This document shows, in pieces, positions 34,063-42,729 of a stretch of 64,000 nucleotides of DNA. Within the stretch, counting starts at the first letter, position 1. Each line of letters starts with the position of its first letter. The position numbers were made by a program, and so were the translations under genes. Below the pieces are notes generated by a model. The model saw nothing but the letters and a program-made list of their open reading frames with translations. It made no database searches and was not told the origin of the DNA. Source of the stretch: an uncultured Eubacteriales bacterium (lineage in GTDB: Bacteria; Bacillota; Clostridia; Christensenellales; CAG-138); the NCBI GenBank assembly GCA_900544555.1, contig UQWD01000010.1, forward strand, positions 1-64,000. The letters are read 5' to 3'.

Positions 34063-34488
34063 CTAAATGCCCGCGGCGATGCCCGGGCTGTCCTCAACTC
34101 CGACAATATAACGCATAATGCTCCGCCTGGTTACAATGCCGATGAACATATCCCTGTCGTCGATTACGGGTACGAAATTCTGGTTCATGGACGTGGTGAG
34201 AAGATCCTCCATATTGGTATCGATCCGTATAGGCTTGTTATCCATATGGCGGTGTATATCGCTGATAAGCTGATGCTCCGCAGCGCGGATGTTCAGGCTG
34301 TGATCGTTTTTTATGTACCAAAGCAGATCACCCTCTGTAATGGTACCTACATAGCGGCCTTCCCGGTCGATGACGGGAATCGAGCTATAACGGTGCACCT
34401 CCATTTTTTCAAGGGCTTGCCTTAAAGTATAGTCGTTATACAAATAGGCCACGTCCGCCTTTGAGGTTAAAAAATACAATATATTCAT
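34063..34488 (-). CDS. Tandem CBS-domain protein
   Basis: The 141-residue protein is little more than two CBS modules. One is around residues 8-60 (VHRYSSIPVIDREGRYVGTI, then TEGDLLWYI) and one around 78-135 (NQNFVPVIDDRDMFIGIVTR). Such pairs bind adenine nucleotides and sense energy state. It starts 24 bp after larC and probably shares the larBC transcript, though a role in nickel-pincer metabolism is not established. Confidence 0.9.
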   Translation of the reverse strand: MNILYFLTSKADVAYLYNDYTLRQALEKMEVHRYSSIPVIDREGRYVGTITEGDLLWYIKNDHSLNIRAAEHQLISDIHRHMDNKPIRIDTNMEDLLTTSMNQNFVPVIDDRDMFIGIVTRRSIMRYIVGVEDSPGIAAGI

Positions 34489-34512
34489 TAGGATTTACGC
34501 CTCCGAATTTTT

Positions 34513-35871
34513 TTAAATAGCGCCGGGCGCGACAGCGCTGCGCGTATCCAGAGCGTAACGCTCCATTACCGCGTCGTAAACCGCTTTGAACGGCGCATGC
34601 GCGCGCGCAGCCGCCTCTGATACAAAACGGTATTCCGGCTTCGCCTTTATTATACCGTATCCTTCGGAGATTTTCACCGGAATTATTCCGTACGCGGTGT
34701 GAACATTTTCAAAACGCGATGTGAGCGTGGCCCTTTCGCGGCAATGGCGCCTCAGGCCGGTGGCAGAGGTGTTTTGTAATAGCCACAATGAAATCCGTTC
34801 CGTATCCTTGGGTTGAAGCAGGCAGGTGAGCATAAAAGCCGGCCGGCCCCGCTTCATTTGTATGGGCGTGACAAAAGCGTCCAGCACGCCGAACTCCAGC
34901 AGCTGTTCAAGGCAAAAGCCAACGGCTTCAGGAGTCATATCGTCCAGATTGCAGGTTATTTCCGTTATTTGGTTAACGGGAGACAGGGCGGATTCCCCCA
35001 AAAACGCCCGCAGGCAGTTGGCATTATCGTACAGCTTGGTCCCCGTGCCGCAGCCTATTGCGGCGACGGTCATCGGGGGCATGGGGCCGAAGGAATGAAC
35101 GAAGTGCCGAAGAAGGGCGGCTCCAGTGGGCGTGCAAAGCTCGCCAAGCACGTTACCGCCGTATATGGGTACACCCCTTAATATGCTCGCCGTCGCAGGC
35201 GCCGGTACGGGTAGCGAACCGTGCGAGCAGCGCACATAGCCCGAGCCCACATGAATGGGCGAGCAAACGACGCTTTCAGGGCTGAGCGATTCCATCAGCA
35301 AACACGCCGCTAAAATATCGGCAACTGCGTCTAAGTCGCCCACCTCGCAAAAATGCACCTGTTCTACCGCGCATCCATGCGCCTCCGCCTCCGCGTTCGC
35401 GATCAGCCGGTAAACGGCGTTCGCATCCGCTTTTACCCTGTCCGAAACGGGAAGCGAATCGATAAGCGTGCGAATGTCGCCGACCGTGCGGCCGCCATGC
35501 GTATGCGGTACGCCGCTGTGCGTATGGGCGTGTTCATGTGTTTGACAGTGGCTATGCGAATGCTCGTGGCTGTGCGCATGCTCATGGCTATGCGAACGCT
35601 CATGGGTTAAGTGTGGGCCCTCGCTTTCATCAGGGCGTACGCGGCTAAAATCATCCAGGCTCTGCTCCTGTGCGCCGTTGACGAGCACGCGTAAATGCGA
35701 TCCTCTTACGCCGTGCCTTAAATCCACGGAATACTCCATCCTTACTCCGGGCAGGCCCAAACTATTAAAGCGATCCGCCCACGCCTCAGGCTCTGGCAAT
35801 AAGTCCAAAAGGGCTGCGCTGAACATATCCCCGGCCGCGCCCATTCCACATTGCAGATAAAGCGTTTTCAT
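34513..35871 (-). CDS. larC: Nickel-pincer cofactor biosynthesis protein LarC
   Basis: LarC inserts nickel into the pincer nucleotide made by LarB and LarE for lactate racemase and related enzymes, using CTP. The start MKTLYLQCGMGAAGDMFSAA and the GCGTGTKLYDNANCLR region match the family. At about residues 90-135 lies a His-rich stretch (SHSHEHAHSHEHSHSH and further His) suited to nickel storage. The gene is a single open frame of 452 codons; in some lactobacilli larC needs a programmed frameshift, which is not required here. It follows larB by 29 bp. Confidence 0.94.
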   Translation of the reverse strand: MKTLYLQCGMGAAGDMFSAALLDLLPEPEAWADRFNSLGLPGVRMEYSVDLRHGVRGSHLRVLVNGAQEQSLDDFSRVRPDESEGPHLTHERSHSHEHAHSHEHSHSHCQTHEHAHTHSGVPHTHGGRTVGDIRTLIDSLPVSDRVKADANAVYRLIANAEAEAHGCAVEQVHFCEVGDLDAVADILAACLLMESLSPESVVCSPIHVGSGYVRCSHGSLPVPAPATASILRGVPIYGGNVLGELCTPTGAALLRHFVHSFGPMPPMTVAAIGCGTGTKLYDNANCLRAFLGESALSPVNQITEITCNLDDMTPEAVGFCLEQLLEFGVLDAFVTPIQMKRGRPAFMLTCLLQPKDTERISLWLLQNTSATGLRRHCRERATLTSRFENVHTAYGIIPVKISEGYGIIKAKPEYRFVSEAAARAHAPFKAVYDAVMERYALDTRSAVAPGAI

Positions 35872-35900
35872 TATTTTTTCCTCCTATAACGTTGATGGAT

Positions 35901-36653
35901 TCATTCCGATTTCATTTGATTTATCATGCTTGCCAGATACCCCGCGCCGAAGCCGTTATCGATATTGACAACACTAACGCCGCTTGCGCAGGAATTGAGC
36001 ATGGACAGCAGCGCGGCCAACCCCCCGAAGGACGCGCCGTAGCCCACGCTTGTAGGCACGGCGATCACCGGACAGGACACGAGGCCGCCAATAACGCTGG
36101 CCAGCGCGCCCTCCATTCCCGCGGCGCATATAACAACGCGCGCGCTGGTAAGCGTATCGATATGCTTAAGCAGCCTGTGCAGCCCTGAGACGCCGACGTC
36201 GTACAGGCGGGTTACTCGGCTTCCGAGCGTCTGAGCGGTAACGGCCGCCTCCTCACAAACGGGGATATCGCTTGTCCCTCCCGACGCAATTACTATAGAG
36301 CCTGAAACCGCGGCGGGCGGGTGGCCTAAAACGCCCATACGCGCCTTCGGATAATAGGTGAAATCCTTCCTGGGCTCCAATAGCTTAACCGTATCGTTTG
36401 AAATACGCGTGATCATCACGGCGCGCGCGCCGCCGTTTAGCAGCGCGTTCGCGATGCCAAGCGCCTGCTCGGGTTCTTTACCCGCGCCGTAAATAACCTC
36501 AGCGGCTCCCTGCCGCACCGCGCGGTGATGATCAACCTTGGCGTATCCGAGATCTTCAAACGGCTGGGTCTGCAAGCTTAACAGGGCCTGCTGAGCGGTC
36601 AGCTGCCCGCTCTCAATCTTTTCAAGCAAAAGGAGCATGGCGCGCTTATCCAT
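35901..36653 (-). CDS. larB: Pyridinium-3,5-biscarboxylate mononucleotide synthase LarB
   Basis: LarB carboxylates and hydrolyses nicotinic acid adenine dinucleotide as the first step of the nickel-pincer cofactor. The 250-residue protein shows the family start (LEKIESGQLTAQQAL) and a PurE-like part: VIASGGTSDIPVCEEAA, CAAGMEGALASVIGGLVSCP and PTSVGYGASFGGLAALL. GCGAGG precedes the ATG. larE and the racemase larA are not in the window, so they must lie elsewhere. Confidence 0.95.
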   Translation of the reverse strand: MDKRAMLLLLEKIESGQLTAQQALLSLQTQPFEDLGYAKVDHHRAVRQGAAEVIYGAGKEPEQALGIANALLNGGARAVMITRISNDTVKLLEPRKDFTYYPKARMGVLGHPPAAVSGSIVIASGGTSDIPVCEEAAVTAQTLGSRVTRLYDVGVSGLHRLLKHIDTLTSARVVICAAGMEGALASVIGGLVSCPVIAVPTSVGYGASFGGLAALLSMLNSCASGVSVVNIDNGFGAGYLASMINQMKSE

Positions 36654-36760
36654 TTCATCCTACCTCGCCTTCATGTGGTACCATAATCATGAAATCTATT
36701 ATCCAACATTTTAAACGGATGCACAACCCGCTTAAAATTCGGGATAACAGACTAATTTAG

Positions 36761-36789
36761 TTGACATGGATATTATCATACATTACATT
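36761..36789 (+). promoter_or_regulatory. Sigma-A-type promoter upstream of cas6
   Basis: TTGACA (36761-36766) and TACATT (36784-36789) are 17 bp apart, about 75 bp before the cas6 start. The surrounding DNA is AT-rich. Confidence 0.65.
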
Positions 36790-36865
36790 TAAAGATATTG
36801 CTGTTCATTTGATATAAAAATATTATTATAAATGACAAGCGGCTATTTAAAAGGGGTGAGATGAA

Positions 36866-37621
36866 TTGAGGATGGCGGTACATATACAACTTAATACGAC
36901 TGAGCTGCCTTTGGATAATCGAAGAACGGTCCTCAGCCTGTTTAAGCATGGCCTGGAACTTTACGGCGGGCCTTATATGATCGCGCAGTATTATGACAGG
37001 CCGAGGCCGAAGCCATACGCATGGGGCCTTTATTTACCGGGAGCAAAGTTTTTGGGCAGCATACAAATTAAAGATCCGTTTATGCGCCTGATATTTTCTA
37101 CGGATGACTTGAAGGTTTTTTGCGACTTTTACAATGCGCTCAACATGCTTAGAGGCAGGGAAGTGAAAATTTCTGGAATCGGTATGATGGTCAGTAATAT
37201 TACCATGATGGAGGAAAACGTGGTTTTAAGCGGCGATACATGGATTAAAATGCTCTCGCCGCTTGTGGTGAGAGAGCACGACAGGGAAGCCAACCGGGAT
37301 AAATACTATACGGTGGACGATTTGGGGTTTGAACACCAGTTGATTCGATCCGTCGAAACGCAGCTTTATGCGCTTGGCAAAAACCCCGCGTGGATTCAAA
37401 CGCTTCATGTTTTGGATACATCGCAGGCGAAAAGGGCGATGGTTACGCATTATGACAGGTACGTTCCAGCGACGGTAGGCAGGCTGCGAATATCCGGCTC
37501 GATGGAGCTTATTAAGCTGCTTCAAAAAATCGGTATGGGCGCGCAACGCTCGGCGGGTTTCGGCCTGTTTGATGCGGAAAGGCCGGGCGGAAGTTACTTT
37601 AACCCTACGGACATACGGTAA
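36866..37621 (+). CDS. cas6: Cas6-type CRISPR RNA endoribonuclease, solitary
   Basis: Cas6 cuts CRISPR repeat RNA to give mature guides. The 251-residue protein ends with the Gly-rich RAMP loop GMGAQRSAGFGLF at about residues 223-235 and has the family segment KMLSPLVVREHDREANRDKYYTVDD near residues 125-150. A His in LFKHGLELYGG near residue 28 is a candidate general base. AAGGGGTG precedes a TTG at 36866; ATG at 36872 is an alternative. No other cas gene or CRISPR repeat lies within the surrounding 20 kb. The arrays at 63 kb have type I-C-like repeats, which are normally processed by Cas5d instead. Confidence 0.8.
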   Translation: MRMAVHIQLNTTELPLDNRRTVLSLFKHGLELYGGPYMIAQYYDRPRPKPYAWGLYLPGAKFLGSIQIKDPFMRLIFSTDDLKVFCDFYNALNMLRGREVKISGIGMMVSNITMMEENVVLSGDTWIKMLSPLVVREHDREANRDKYYTVDDLGFEHQLIRSVETQLYALGKNPAWIQTLHVLDTSQAKRAMVTHYDRYVPATVGRLRISGSMELIKLLQKIGMGAQRSAGFGLFDAERPGGSYFNPTDIR

Positions 37622-37964
37622 GCTCATTTCAAGCGTCCGCGCGTTAAAAAGCACGGACGCGAGCTGAGATGAACAGGCGCGCCGCGTTTTTCAAATAGAA
37701 TACCAGCTTACGGAAGTCAGCTTTTGCGCTAAGCTTTTCGCTTCAGGCTTCATAACGCTGATGCAAGAAGGGATAGTGCACCCCGAACTGCTATGGTAAT
37801 TTACGCGCGATCCATTTAAGGCCGCACGGCGGAAGAATTATCTATGGTTGATTGAATTATATGATATATAAGCAATGAGTTCCGAAAAGCTACTGCAATC
37901 TATAATTATCTCTCATAAGTTTCAAATTTCCTTTATTCGCTCTAAATAGTTCCTAAAAAGCATA
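37622..37964. other. Intergenic region, hairpin only
   Basis: A hairpin GCGTCCG/CGGACGC lies just after cas6 (about 37636-37660) without a U-tract. Nothing else is recognised up to the Fur-family promoter; no CRISPR repeats are present. Confidence 0.45.
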
Positions 37965-37993
37965 TTGCATATTGAAATTGGATAAACTATACT
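37965..37993 (+). promoter_or_regulatory. Sigma-A-type promoter of the zinc uptake operon
   Basis: TTGCAT (37965-37970) and TATACT (37988-37993) are 17 bp apart. The palindromic operator begins 3 bp downstream, covering the expected transcription start. Confidence 0.75.
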
Positions 37994-37996
37994 ATG

Positions 37997-38025
37997 AAAA
38001 TGAATTTGAAATTCAAATTCATTTT
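37997..38025 (+). promoter_or_regulatory. Perfect 29-bp palindrome, probable Zur/Fur operator
   Basis: The arm AAAATGAATTTGAA is followed by a single A and then its exact reverse complement. The shape (two 14-bp arms around one base, AT-rich) is that of Fur-family boxes. Its place between the -10 box and the regulator gene argues for autorepression of the regulator and znuACB, relieved when zinc is low. Confidence 0.85.
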
Positions 38026-38039
38026 ATAGGAGGAGAATG

Positions 38040-38447
38040 ATGAGAGGCAGCTATCAAACGCGCCAGCGCGCTGCTATCGACGCTTGCATGCGGGCGCATA
38101 AGGGCGAGCACATGACTGTCGACGGTTGGATGCAAGCGCTTATGAACCATGGGGTTACGGTTGGCCGAAGCACGGTTTACCGTTATTTGGAGCTCATGCG
38201 TGAAAAGGGCAAGGTGAAGCAATTCGCGGCGGGAGACGGTAGCGCTTGCTTTGCTTATGTCGAGGATGAGATAAGCCGTGGCGTTCAGCATGTTATGTGT
38301 ACGGGATGCGGCAGGGTTGAGCATGTGGACTGCGGGGCAATGGATATGCTGATGGAGCATATGGCCCAAAACCACGGGTTTGCCGTAGACAAATCCCGCA
38401 CGGTATTGTACGGAAGGTGCAGCCGATGCTCGGAGGAAGAGAAATGA
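38040..38447 (+). CDS. zur: Fur-family zinc regulator, probably Zur
   Basis: The protein of about 135 residues has the Fur winged helix (MTVDGWMQALMNHGVTVGRS, then TVYRYLELMREKGKV). A dimer domain follows with the structural zinc pairs CTGC (in VMCTGCGRVEHVDC) and CSRC at the C-terminus. GGAGG lies 6 nt before ATG 38040; ATG 38037 is only 3 nt away. It is the first gene of a four-gene operon with znuA, znuC and znuB, overlapping znuA by 4 bp. Zinc rather than iron or manganese is inferred from the transporter partners. Confidence 0.88.
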   Translation: MRGSYQTRQRAAIDACMRAHKGEHMTVDGWMQALMNHGVTVGRSTVYRYLELMREKGKVKQFAAGDGSACFAYVEDEISRGVQHVMCTGCGRVEHVDCGAMDMLMEHMAQNHGFAVDKSRTVLYGRCSRCSEEEK

Positions 38448-39370
38448 AGATAAAACATAGCATCACGGCCATTTTTCTGATTATTGTATGCTGTATGGCC
38501 GGCTGTTCATATGGAGGAAACGAGCCCGGCAGCGGAAAAATACAAATTGTGGCCACGCTCTTCCCACAATACGATTTTGCAAGGCAGATTGCGGGAAACC
38601 GGGCGGAGGTCGCGCTTTTACTTCCACCCGGGATGGAAAGCCATTCCTATGAAATTTCTCCGGCGGACGTTATTAAAATTGAACAATCCGATCTTTTTAT
38701 CTATACGGGCGAATACATGGAGAACTGGGCACAGCGCGTTATTTCCGGCCTTGAGGGAAATACGCGGGTGGTGGACGTTTCAAAGGGTATAACGCTTGAC
38801 GAAACGAACCATGAGGAAACGGGAAGCTCGCTTCATATGCATCATTATGACCCGCATATATGGACCGACCCTACGATGGCGATGATCATGGTTCGGAACA
38901 TCACGGACGCGTTGTGTCAGGAGGATCCGGAGAACGGCGCCTTTTACCGCGAGAACGCAAACGATTATATTGAAAGGCTCCATGAGCTGGATAGGGATAT
39001 TCTTTCCGCCGTAGAGGAAGGCAGCCGAAAAACGATTTATTTCGGCGGCCGCTACGCCATGCATTATTTCAGCAAACGATACGGGCTGACATGCGTGAGC
39101 GCTTACGACTCGTGCTCCGCTCAAACCGAACCTTCGGCTAAAGCGGTTGCTGAAATTATTGACTCAATGAAGGAGGACGGGGCGGGGGTTATCTACTATG
39201 AAGAATTAACCGACCCCAAGGTGGCGCGTTCCATCGCCGCGGATACCGGAGCGAAGATTTTGCTTTTGCATTCATGCCATAACGTATCTAAGGATGAGTT
39301 CAACTCGGGCGCTACTTACCTTTCTTTGATGCGGCAGAACCTGGATAGATTGAGGGAGGGCTTGAAATGA
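38444..39370 (+). CDS. znuA: Zinc ABC transporter substrate-binding lipoprotein
   Basis: The 308-residue protein starts with a lipoprotein signal (FLIIVCCMAGC, lipid on the Cys). It has the cluster A-I solute-binding fold: VATLFPQYDFARQIAG, LLPPGMESHSYEISPADV and, after a short His-rich loop, HHYDPHIWTDPTMAMIMV. The His/Glu/Asp ligands fit Zn or Mn uptake. GGAGG lies 7 nt before ATG 38444, inside the end of the regulator gene. It delivers metal to ZnuB. Confidence 0.93.
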   Translation: MKIKHSITAIFLIIVCCMAGCSYGGNEPGSGKIQIVATLFPQYDFARQIAGNRAEVALLLPPGMESHSYEISPADVIKIEQSDLFIYTGEYMENWAQRVISGLEGNTRVVDVSKGITLDETNHEETGSSLHMHHYDPHIWTDPTMAMIMVRNITDALCQEDPENGAFYRENANDYIERLHELDRDILSAVEEGSRKTIYFGGRYAMHYFSKRYGLTCVSAYDSCSAQTEPSAKAVAEIIDSMKEDGAGVIYYEELTDPKVARSIAADTGAKILLLHSCHNVSKDEFNSGATYLSLMRQNLDRLREGLK

Positions 39371-40086
39371 CGCTGCTCTCATGCCGGGGCGTAACGCTCG
39401 CATATGACGCGCGCGTAGCGGTGGACCGGGTGAGTTTCACGGTTGAGGAAGGGGATTATATCTTAGTTGCTGGAGAAAACGGCTCTGGGAAAAGCACGCT
39501 CATAAAAGGCATATTGGGGCTGCTTCCCCTAAAAGCCGGCGAAATCCGGTTCGAGGGCGTAAAACGCAATGACATAGGGTATTTGCCCCAGCAGACGCGC
39601 GTTCAGCGCGACTTCCCCGCTTCGGTCTGGGAGGTCGTACTCTCAGGCTGCATGAACAGCGCCGGCATGCGCCCGTTTTTCAGCAAAGAGGATAAAGCGC
39701 GCGCCAAATCGGTCATGCAACGGCTAAAGATCTGGGATATGCGCGCGCTCTCCTATCGCAGCCTCTCGGGCGGCCAGCAGCAGAGGGCGCTGCTGGCCCG
39801 CGCGCTTTTAGCGACCGGGCGATTGTTACTTTTGGATGAGCCTGTTACCGGGTTGGATCCGATAGCGTCCCATGAGATGTATTCATCCATAAAGCGGCTG
39901 AACAGGGAAAACGGCATAGCGGTTATTATGGTGTCCCATGATATCGGCTGCGCGATACAGGATGCGAAACACGTGCTTCACCTTGGAACAGGGCGGATGT
40001 TTTTCGGCACCGCACGGGAGTACCGTGATAGCGATATCGGAGGGCGGTTTATAGGCTGCGCTTATATGAAAGCGCCGGAGGTATAG
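39367..40086 (+). CDS. znuC: Zinc ABC transporter ATP-binding protein
   Basis: The 239-residue ATPase has Walker A VAGENGSGKSTLIKG, Q-loop GYLPQQTRVQRDFP, signature LSGGQQQRALLARAL, Walker B LLLLDEPVTGLDP and the switch His in VMVSHDIGCA. The start overlaps znuA by 4 bp and the znuB start follows directly. It drives zinc import with ZnuB. Confidence 0.94.
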   Translation: MTLLSCRGVTLAYDARVAVDRVSFTVEEGDYILVAGENGSGKSTLIKGILGLLPLKAGEIRFEGVKRNDIGYLPQQTRVQRDFPASVWEVVLSGCMNSAGMRPFFSKEDKARAKSVMQRLKIWDMRALSYRSLSGGQQQRALLARALLATGRLLLLDEPVTGLDPIASHEMYSSIKRLNRENGIAVIMVSHDIGCAIQDAKHVLHLGTGRMFFGTAREYRDSDIGGRFIGCAYMKAPEV

Positions 40087-40087
40087 T

Positions 40088-40921
40088 ATGATTGAGGCAA
40101 TTCGCGAAATGTTCTCCTATGGGTTTCTCGTTAACGCTCTTATTGTCGGCAGCCTTGTGGCTTTATGCTCGGCGCTTTTAGGGGTAAGCCTGGTGTTAAA
40201 ACGCTATTCCATGATAGGGGACGGCCTTTCCCATGTGGGCTTTGGCGCTATATCGATAGCGATGGCCGCGAATCTTGCGCCGCTAGCCGTTGCTATTCCC
40301 GCCGTAATCATCGCCGCGTTCGCGCTCCTTAGGCTGAGCGAGAACGGGGGCATGAGGGGCGACGCCGCTATCGGGCTTGTTGCGTCGGCGGCGCTGGCCG
40401 CGGGCGTTATCGTAACCTCGCTCAGCAGCGGCCTTAATGCGGATGTTTACAGTTATCTTTTTGGCAGCATACTGGCGATGAGCGCTGCGGACGTATACTT
40501 GTCCGGCGGCGTCGCGGCTTCAGTACTGCTGCTGTTCATCGTGTTTTACAATAAGATATTTGCCGTTACGTTTGACGAGCCGTTCGCAAGGGCAACCGGC
40601 GTGCACGCGCGTACGTACAATACCATACTCGCACTGTTAACCGCGCTGACGATTGTAGTCGGCATGCGCATGATGGGGGCCATGCTTATTTCGGGCCTTA
40701 TCGTTTTCCCGGCTGTTTCCGCTATGCGCGTCTGCGGCAGCTTTCGCTCGGTTACGGCATGCGCGGCGGCGCTTTCCGTCGTTTGCTTTGTGGCCGGTAT
40801 TATCCTGTCGTACGCGTTGGGCACTCCGGCGGGCGCCAGCGTTGTGGCTGTAAATACAGTCGCTTTTGCCGCGTGTTTTATCATTGGCAAAACCGCTTCG
40901 TTCGGACGGCGCGCTTTATAA
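40088..40921 (+). CDS. znuB: Zinc ABC transporter permease
   Basis: The 277-residue membrane protein belongs to the ABC-3 family of metal permeases, with about eight hydrophobic segments. Family marks include the GDGLSHVGFGAISIAM segment after the second helix and KIFAVTFDEPFARATGVHAR, the loop that contacts the ATPase. It ends the operon. The frame starts 2 bp after znuC. Confidence 0.93.
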   Translation: MIEAIREMFSYGFLVNALIVGSLVALCSALLGVSLVLKRYSMIGDGLSHVGFGAISIAMAANLAPLAVAIPAVIIAAFALLRLSENGGMRGDAAIGLVASAALAAGVIVTSLSSGLNADVYSYLFGSILAMSAADVYLSGGVAASVLLLFIVFYNKIFAVTFDEPFARATGVHARTYNTILALLTALTIVVGMRMMGAMLISGLIVFPAVSAMRVCGSFRSVTACAAALSVVCFVAGIILSYALGTPAGASVVAVNTVAFAACFIIGKTASFGRRAL

Positions 40922-41064
40922 AGGCTTGTTTATATGCGTGCCGGGATTTTAGTACGTATGCGGCGGTTTAATCGCGCGCTACGGCCCGCGCCGATTTGTT
41001 TAAAAACAATTAAACCATCATAACAGCCCGCTATGCTATAATATAATCAAAGGTGGTGCGCATA

Positions 41065-41529
41065 TTGAGAAGAATGAAAGGGTGGAAAATAAAAACCGCG
41101 GCCGCTGAATTATTGGCCTGTTTCCTTCTCGCCGCCTGCATCGCCGGGTGCGGGGAAGCGGCCGGGAGTACGGACGCGCCGGATACATCTGGCGGGGCGT
41201 CCCCTTATGTTGAGCCCACGCCAGCCAAGCCCGGAAATTTGACCAGGGATGAGCAGACTTTTTTGGCCTTGTCCGCAAACATATGGGTGGATATTTATGA
41301 TCCGGCCTACATACTTACGTTTGATCCAACCGCCTCCACTATGACGGAGCGCAACGAAGCGGCGGGAGTGCTGGACGTTTGGAACATACGTATTGAGGGT
41401 AACGAAATCGTGCTGCTTAACGATTTGGGCAAGGAAACCGGCAGGCGGCCGTTCGTCAGCGACGGATCGGCGTTGCACATTGATTTTGGCGAGATCATCG
41501 GGATTGTAACATATGAGCCGAGCAAATAA
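41065..41529 (+). CDS. Small lipoprotein of unknown function
   Basis: A basic start (RRMKGWKIK), a hydrophobic stretch and the lipobox LLAACIAGC indicate a lipoprotein of about 130 mature residues. After the Cys comes a Ser/Thr/Pro-rich linker, then a compact domain with DEQTFLALSANIWVDIYDPA and a C-terminal HIDFGEIIGIVTYEP. AAAGGTGG is best spaced for a TTG at 41065; the frame is open from 41053. No family is recognised. Confidence 0.72.
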   Translation: MRRMKGWKIKTAAAELLACFLLAACIAGCGEAAGSTDAPDTSGGASPYVEPTPAKPGNLTRDEQTFLALSANIWVDIYDPAYILTFDPTASTMTERNEAAGVLDVWNIRIEGNEIVLLNDLGKETGRRPFVSDGSALHIDFGEIIGIVTYEPSK

Positions 41530-41673
41530 TATAATAGCCGGCTTTAACGCCCGTTTCTCACGGGCTTTGGCGGGAGCAACCGCTGGTTGCCGGCTTGAAA
41601 AGCAAAGTAGATAGCGCAACCGGCTCTGCCCGGGTTAAGATAGTGACAAGAACATGAAGGGAAAAAAGCGTGT

Positions 41674-42567
41674 ATGAATATTGAGATAGCGAACAGGCTT
41701 GTACGGCTGAGAAAGCAGAACGGCTTATCACAGGAGGAGCTGGCTTCCAGGCTGGGCATAAGCCGTCAGGCCGTAAGCAAGTGGGAACGCGCTGAAGCCT
41801 CGCCCGATACCGATAATTTAATTCTGCTGGCGCGTGAATACGGCGTTTCGCTTGACGAACTGCTGCGCACGGAGGATGAGCTTGAGGAGCTAAGGGCGGC
41901 CAACCCCAATAATGCGGAAAGCCGCGCGGAGGAGACGGATAAACAAGGCGATGCGAACGCGGATTTTAAAGTATTTGTTGGAGACAACAGCATTAAAATT
42001 TCCGGGCTTACCGGCGATGAAACTCAAGAGTGCGGCGAGGACGAGGCCGCCGGCGTTCAAGAGGATGTAAAACCAAAGAAAAAAAGCTTTTATATTAATA
42101 AGAACGGAAAGGGTATTCAAATCCATATTGGGGACGAATGGGATGAGGGCGAAGGCGAAGAGGAGGCCCGCATGGGTAACGACGTGGACGATGAAAACCA
42201 CGATTTTGACGACGATTTTGACGACGATGATGAATACAAGCCCTTTCTGCTGGCGTTCCCATACCCTGTGTTCTGCGCGGTAATGTACCTGATCATGGGG
42301 TTTGTGTGGGACCTGTGGCATCCGGGATGGATTATCTTCATCACAATTCCCATCTATTATCCGCTCGTGAACGCGATACTTGGCCGGGGTAAAAAACCGC
42401 TTTGGCGGACGTTCCCTTACCCTATATTCTGCCTTGTCTTTTTTCTCGTACTGGGCTGCGTGTGGGGATTATGGCATCCCGCCTGGATTATCTTTATGAC
42501 CATCCCGATTTATTACCCAATCGTCAACGCGCTCGGCAGGAAGGGCAAGCGCCGCGAACAGCCGTAA
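41674..42567 (+). CDS. XRE-family regulator with two repeated membrane modules
   Basis: Residues 5-60 are a Cro/CI-type helix-turn-helix (RLVRLRKQNGLSQEELASRL, GISRQAVSKWERAEASPD). A very acidic linker follows (Glu/Asp-rich, about 70-190). Then two near-identical hydrophobic modules of about 42 residues come in tandem, the first with WDLWHPGWIIFITIPIYYPL and the second with WGLWHPAWIIFMTIPIYYPI. The regulator is thus probably membrane-bound. This fits the group of one-component XRE proteins with C-terminal helices common in Firmicutes; the signal is unknown. Confidence 0.88.
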   Translation: MNIEIANRLVRLRKQNGLSQEELASRLGISRQAVSKWERAEASPDTDNLILLAREYGVSLDELLRTEDELEELRAANPNNAESRAEETDKQGDANADFKVFVGDNSIKISGLTGDETQECGEDEAAGVQEDVKPKKKSFYINKNGKGIQIHIGDEWDEGEGEEEARMGNDVDDENHDFDDDFDDDDEYKPFLLAFPYPVFCAVMYLIMGFVWDLWHPGWIIFITIPIYYPLVNAILGRGKKPLWRTFPYPIFCLVFFLVLGCVWGLWHPAWIIFMTIPIYYPIVNALGRKGKRREQP

Positions 42568-42591
42568 TAACCGTAAATGATTTTTTAAAAT

Positions 42592-42625
42592 CCGGCTTCA
42601 AAGGAAAGCGTGAAGCCGGTTTTTT
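42592..42625 (+). terminator. Rho-independent terminator after the XRE gene
   Basis: CCGGCTTCA pairs with TGAAGCCGG over a 10-nt loop, followed by TTTTTT. It lies 24 bp after the stop codon. Confidence 0.92.
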
Positions 42626-42729
42626 ATCGACGAGACGCCGTCGCTAAAGCGAATGAAGTTGCAAAAGAGAAGGGCGGTTGCTATAATTGTAGGCGTAAAG
42701 GAATGCTATACTACTTAATAGGGGTTTTT

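Noticed and set aside
34513..35871. The His-rich part of larC as a separate metal-binding protein
   Set aside because: It is in frame within a full LarC and such His-rich loops are usual in this family.
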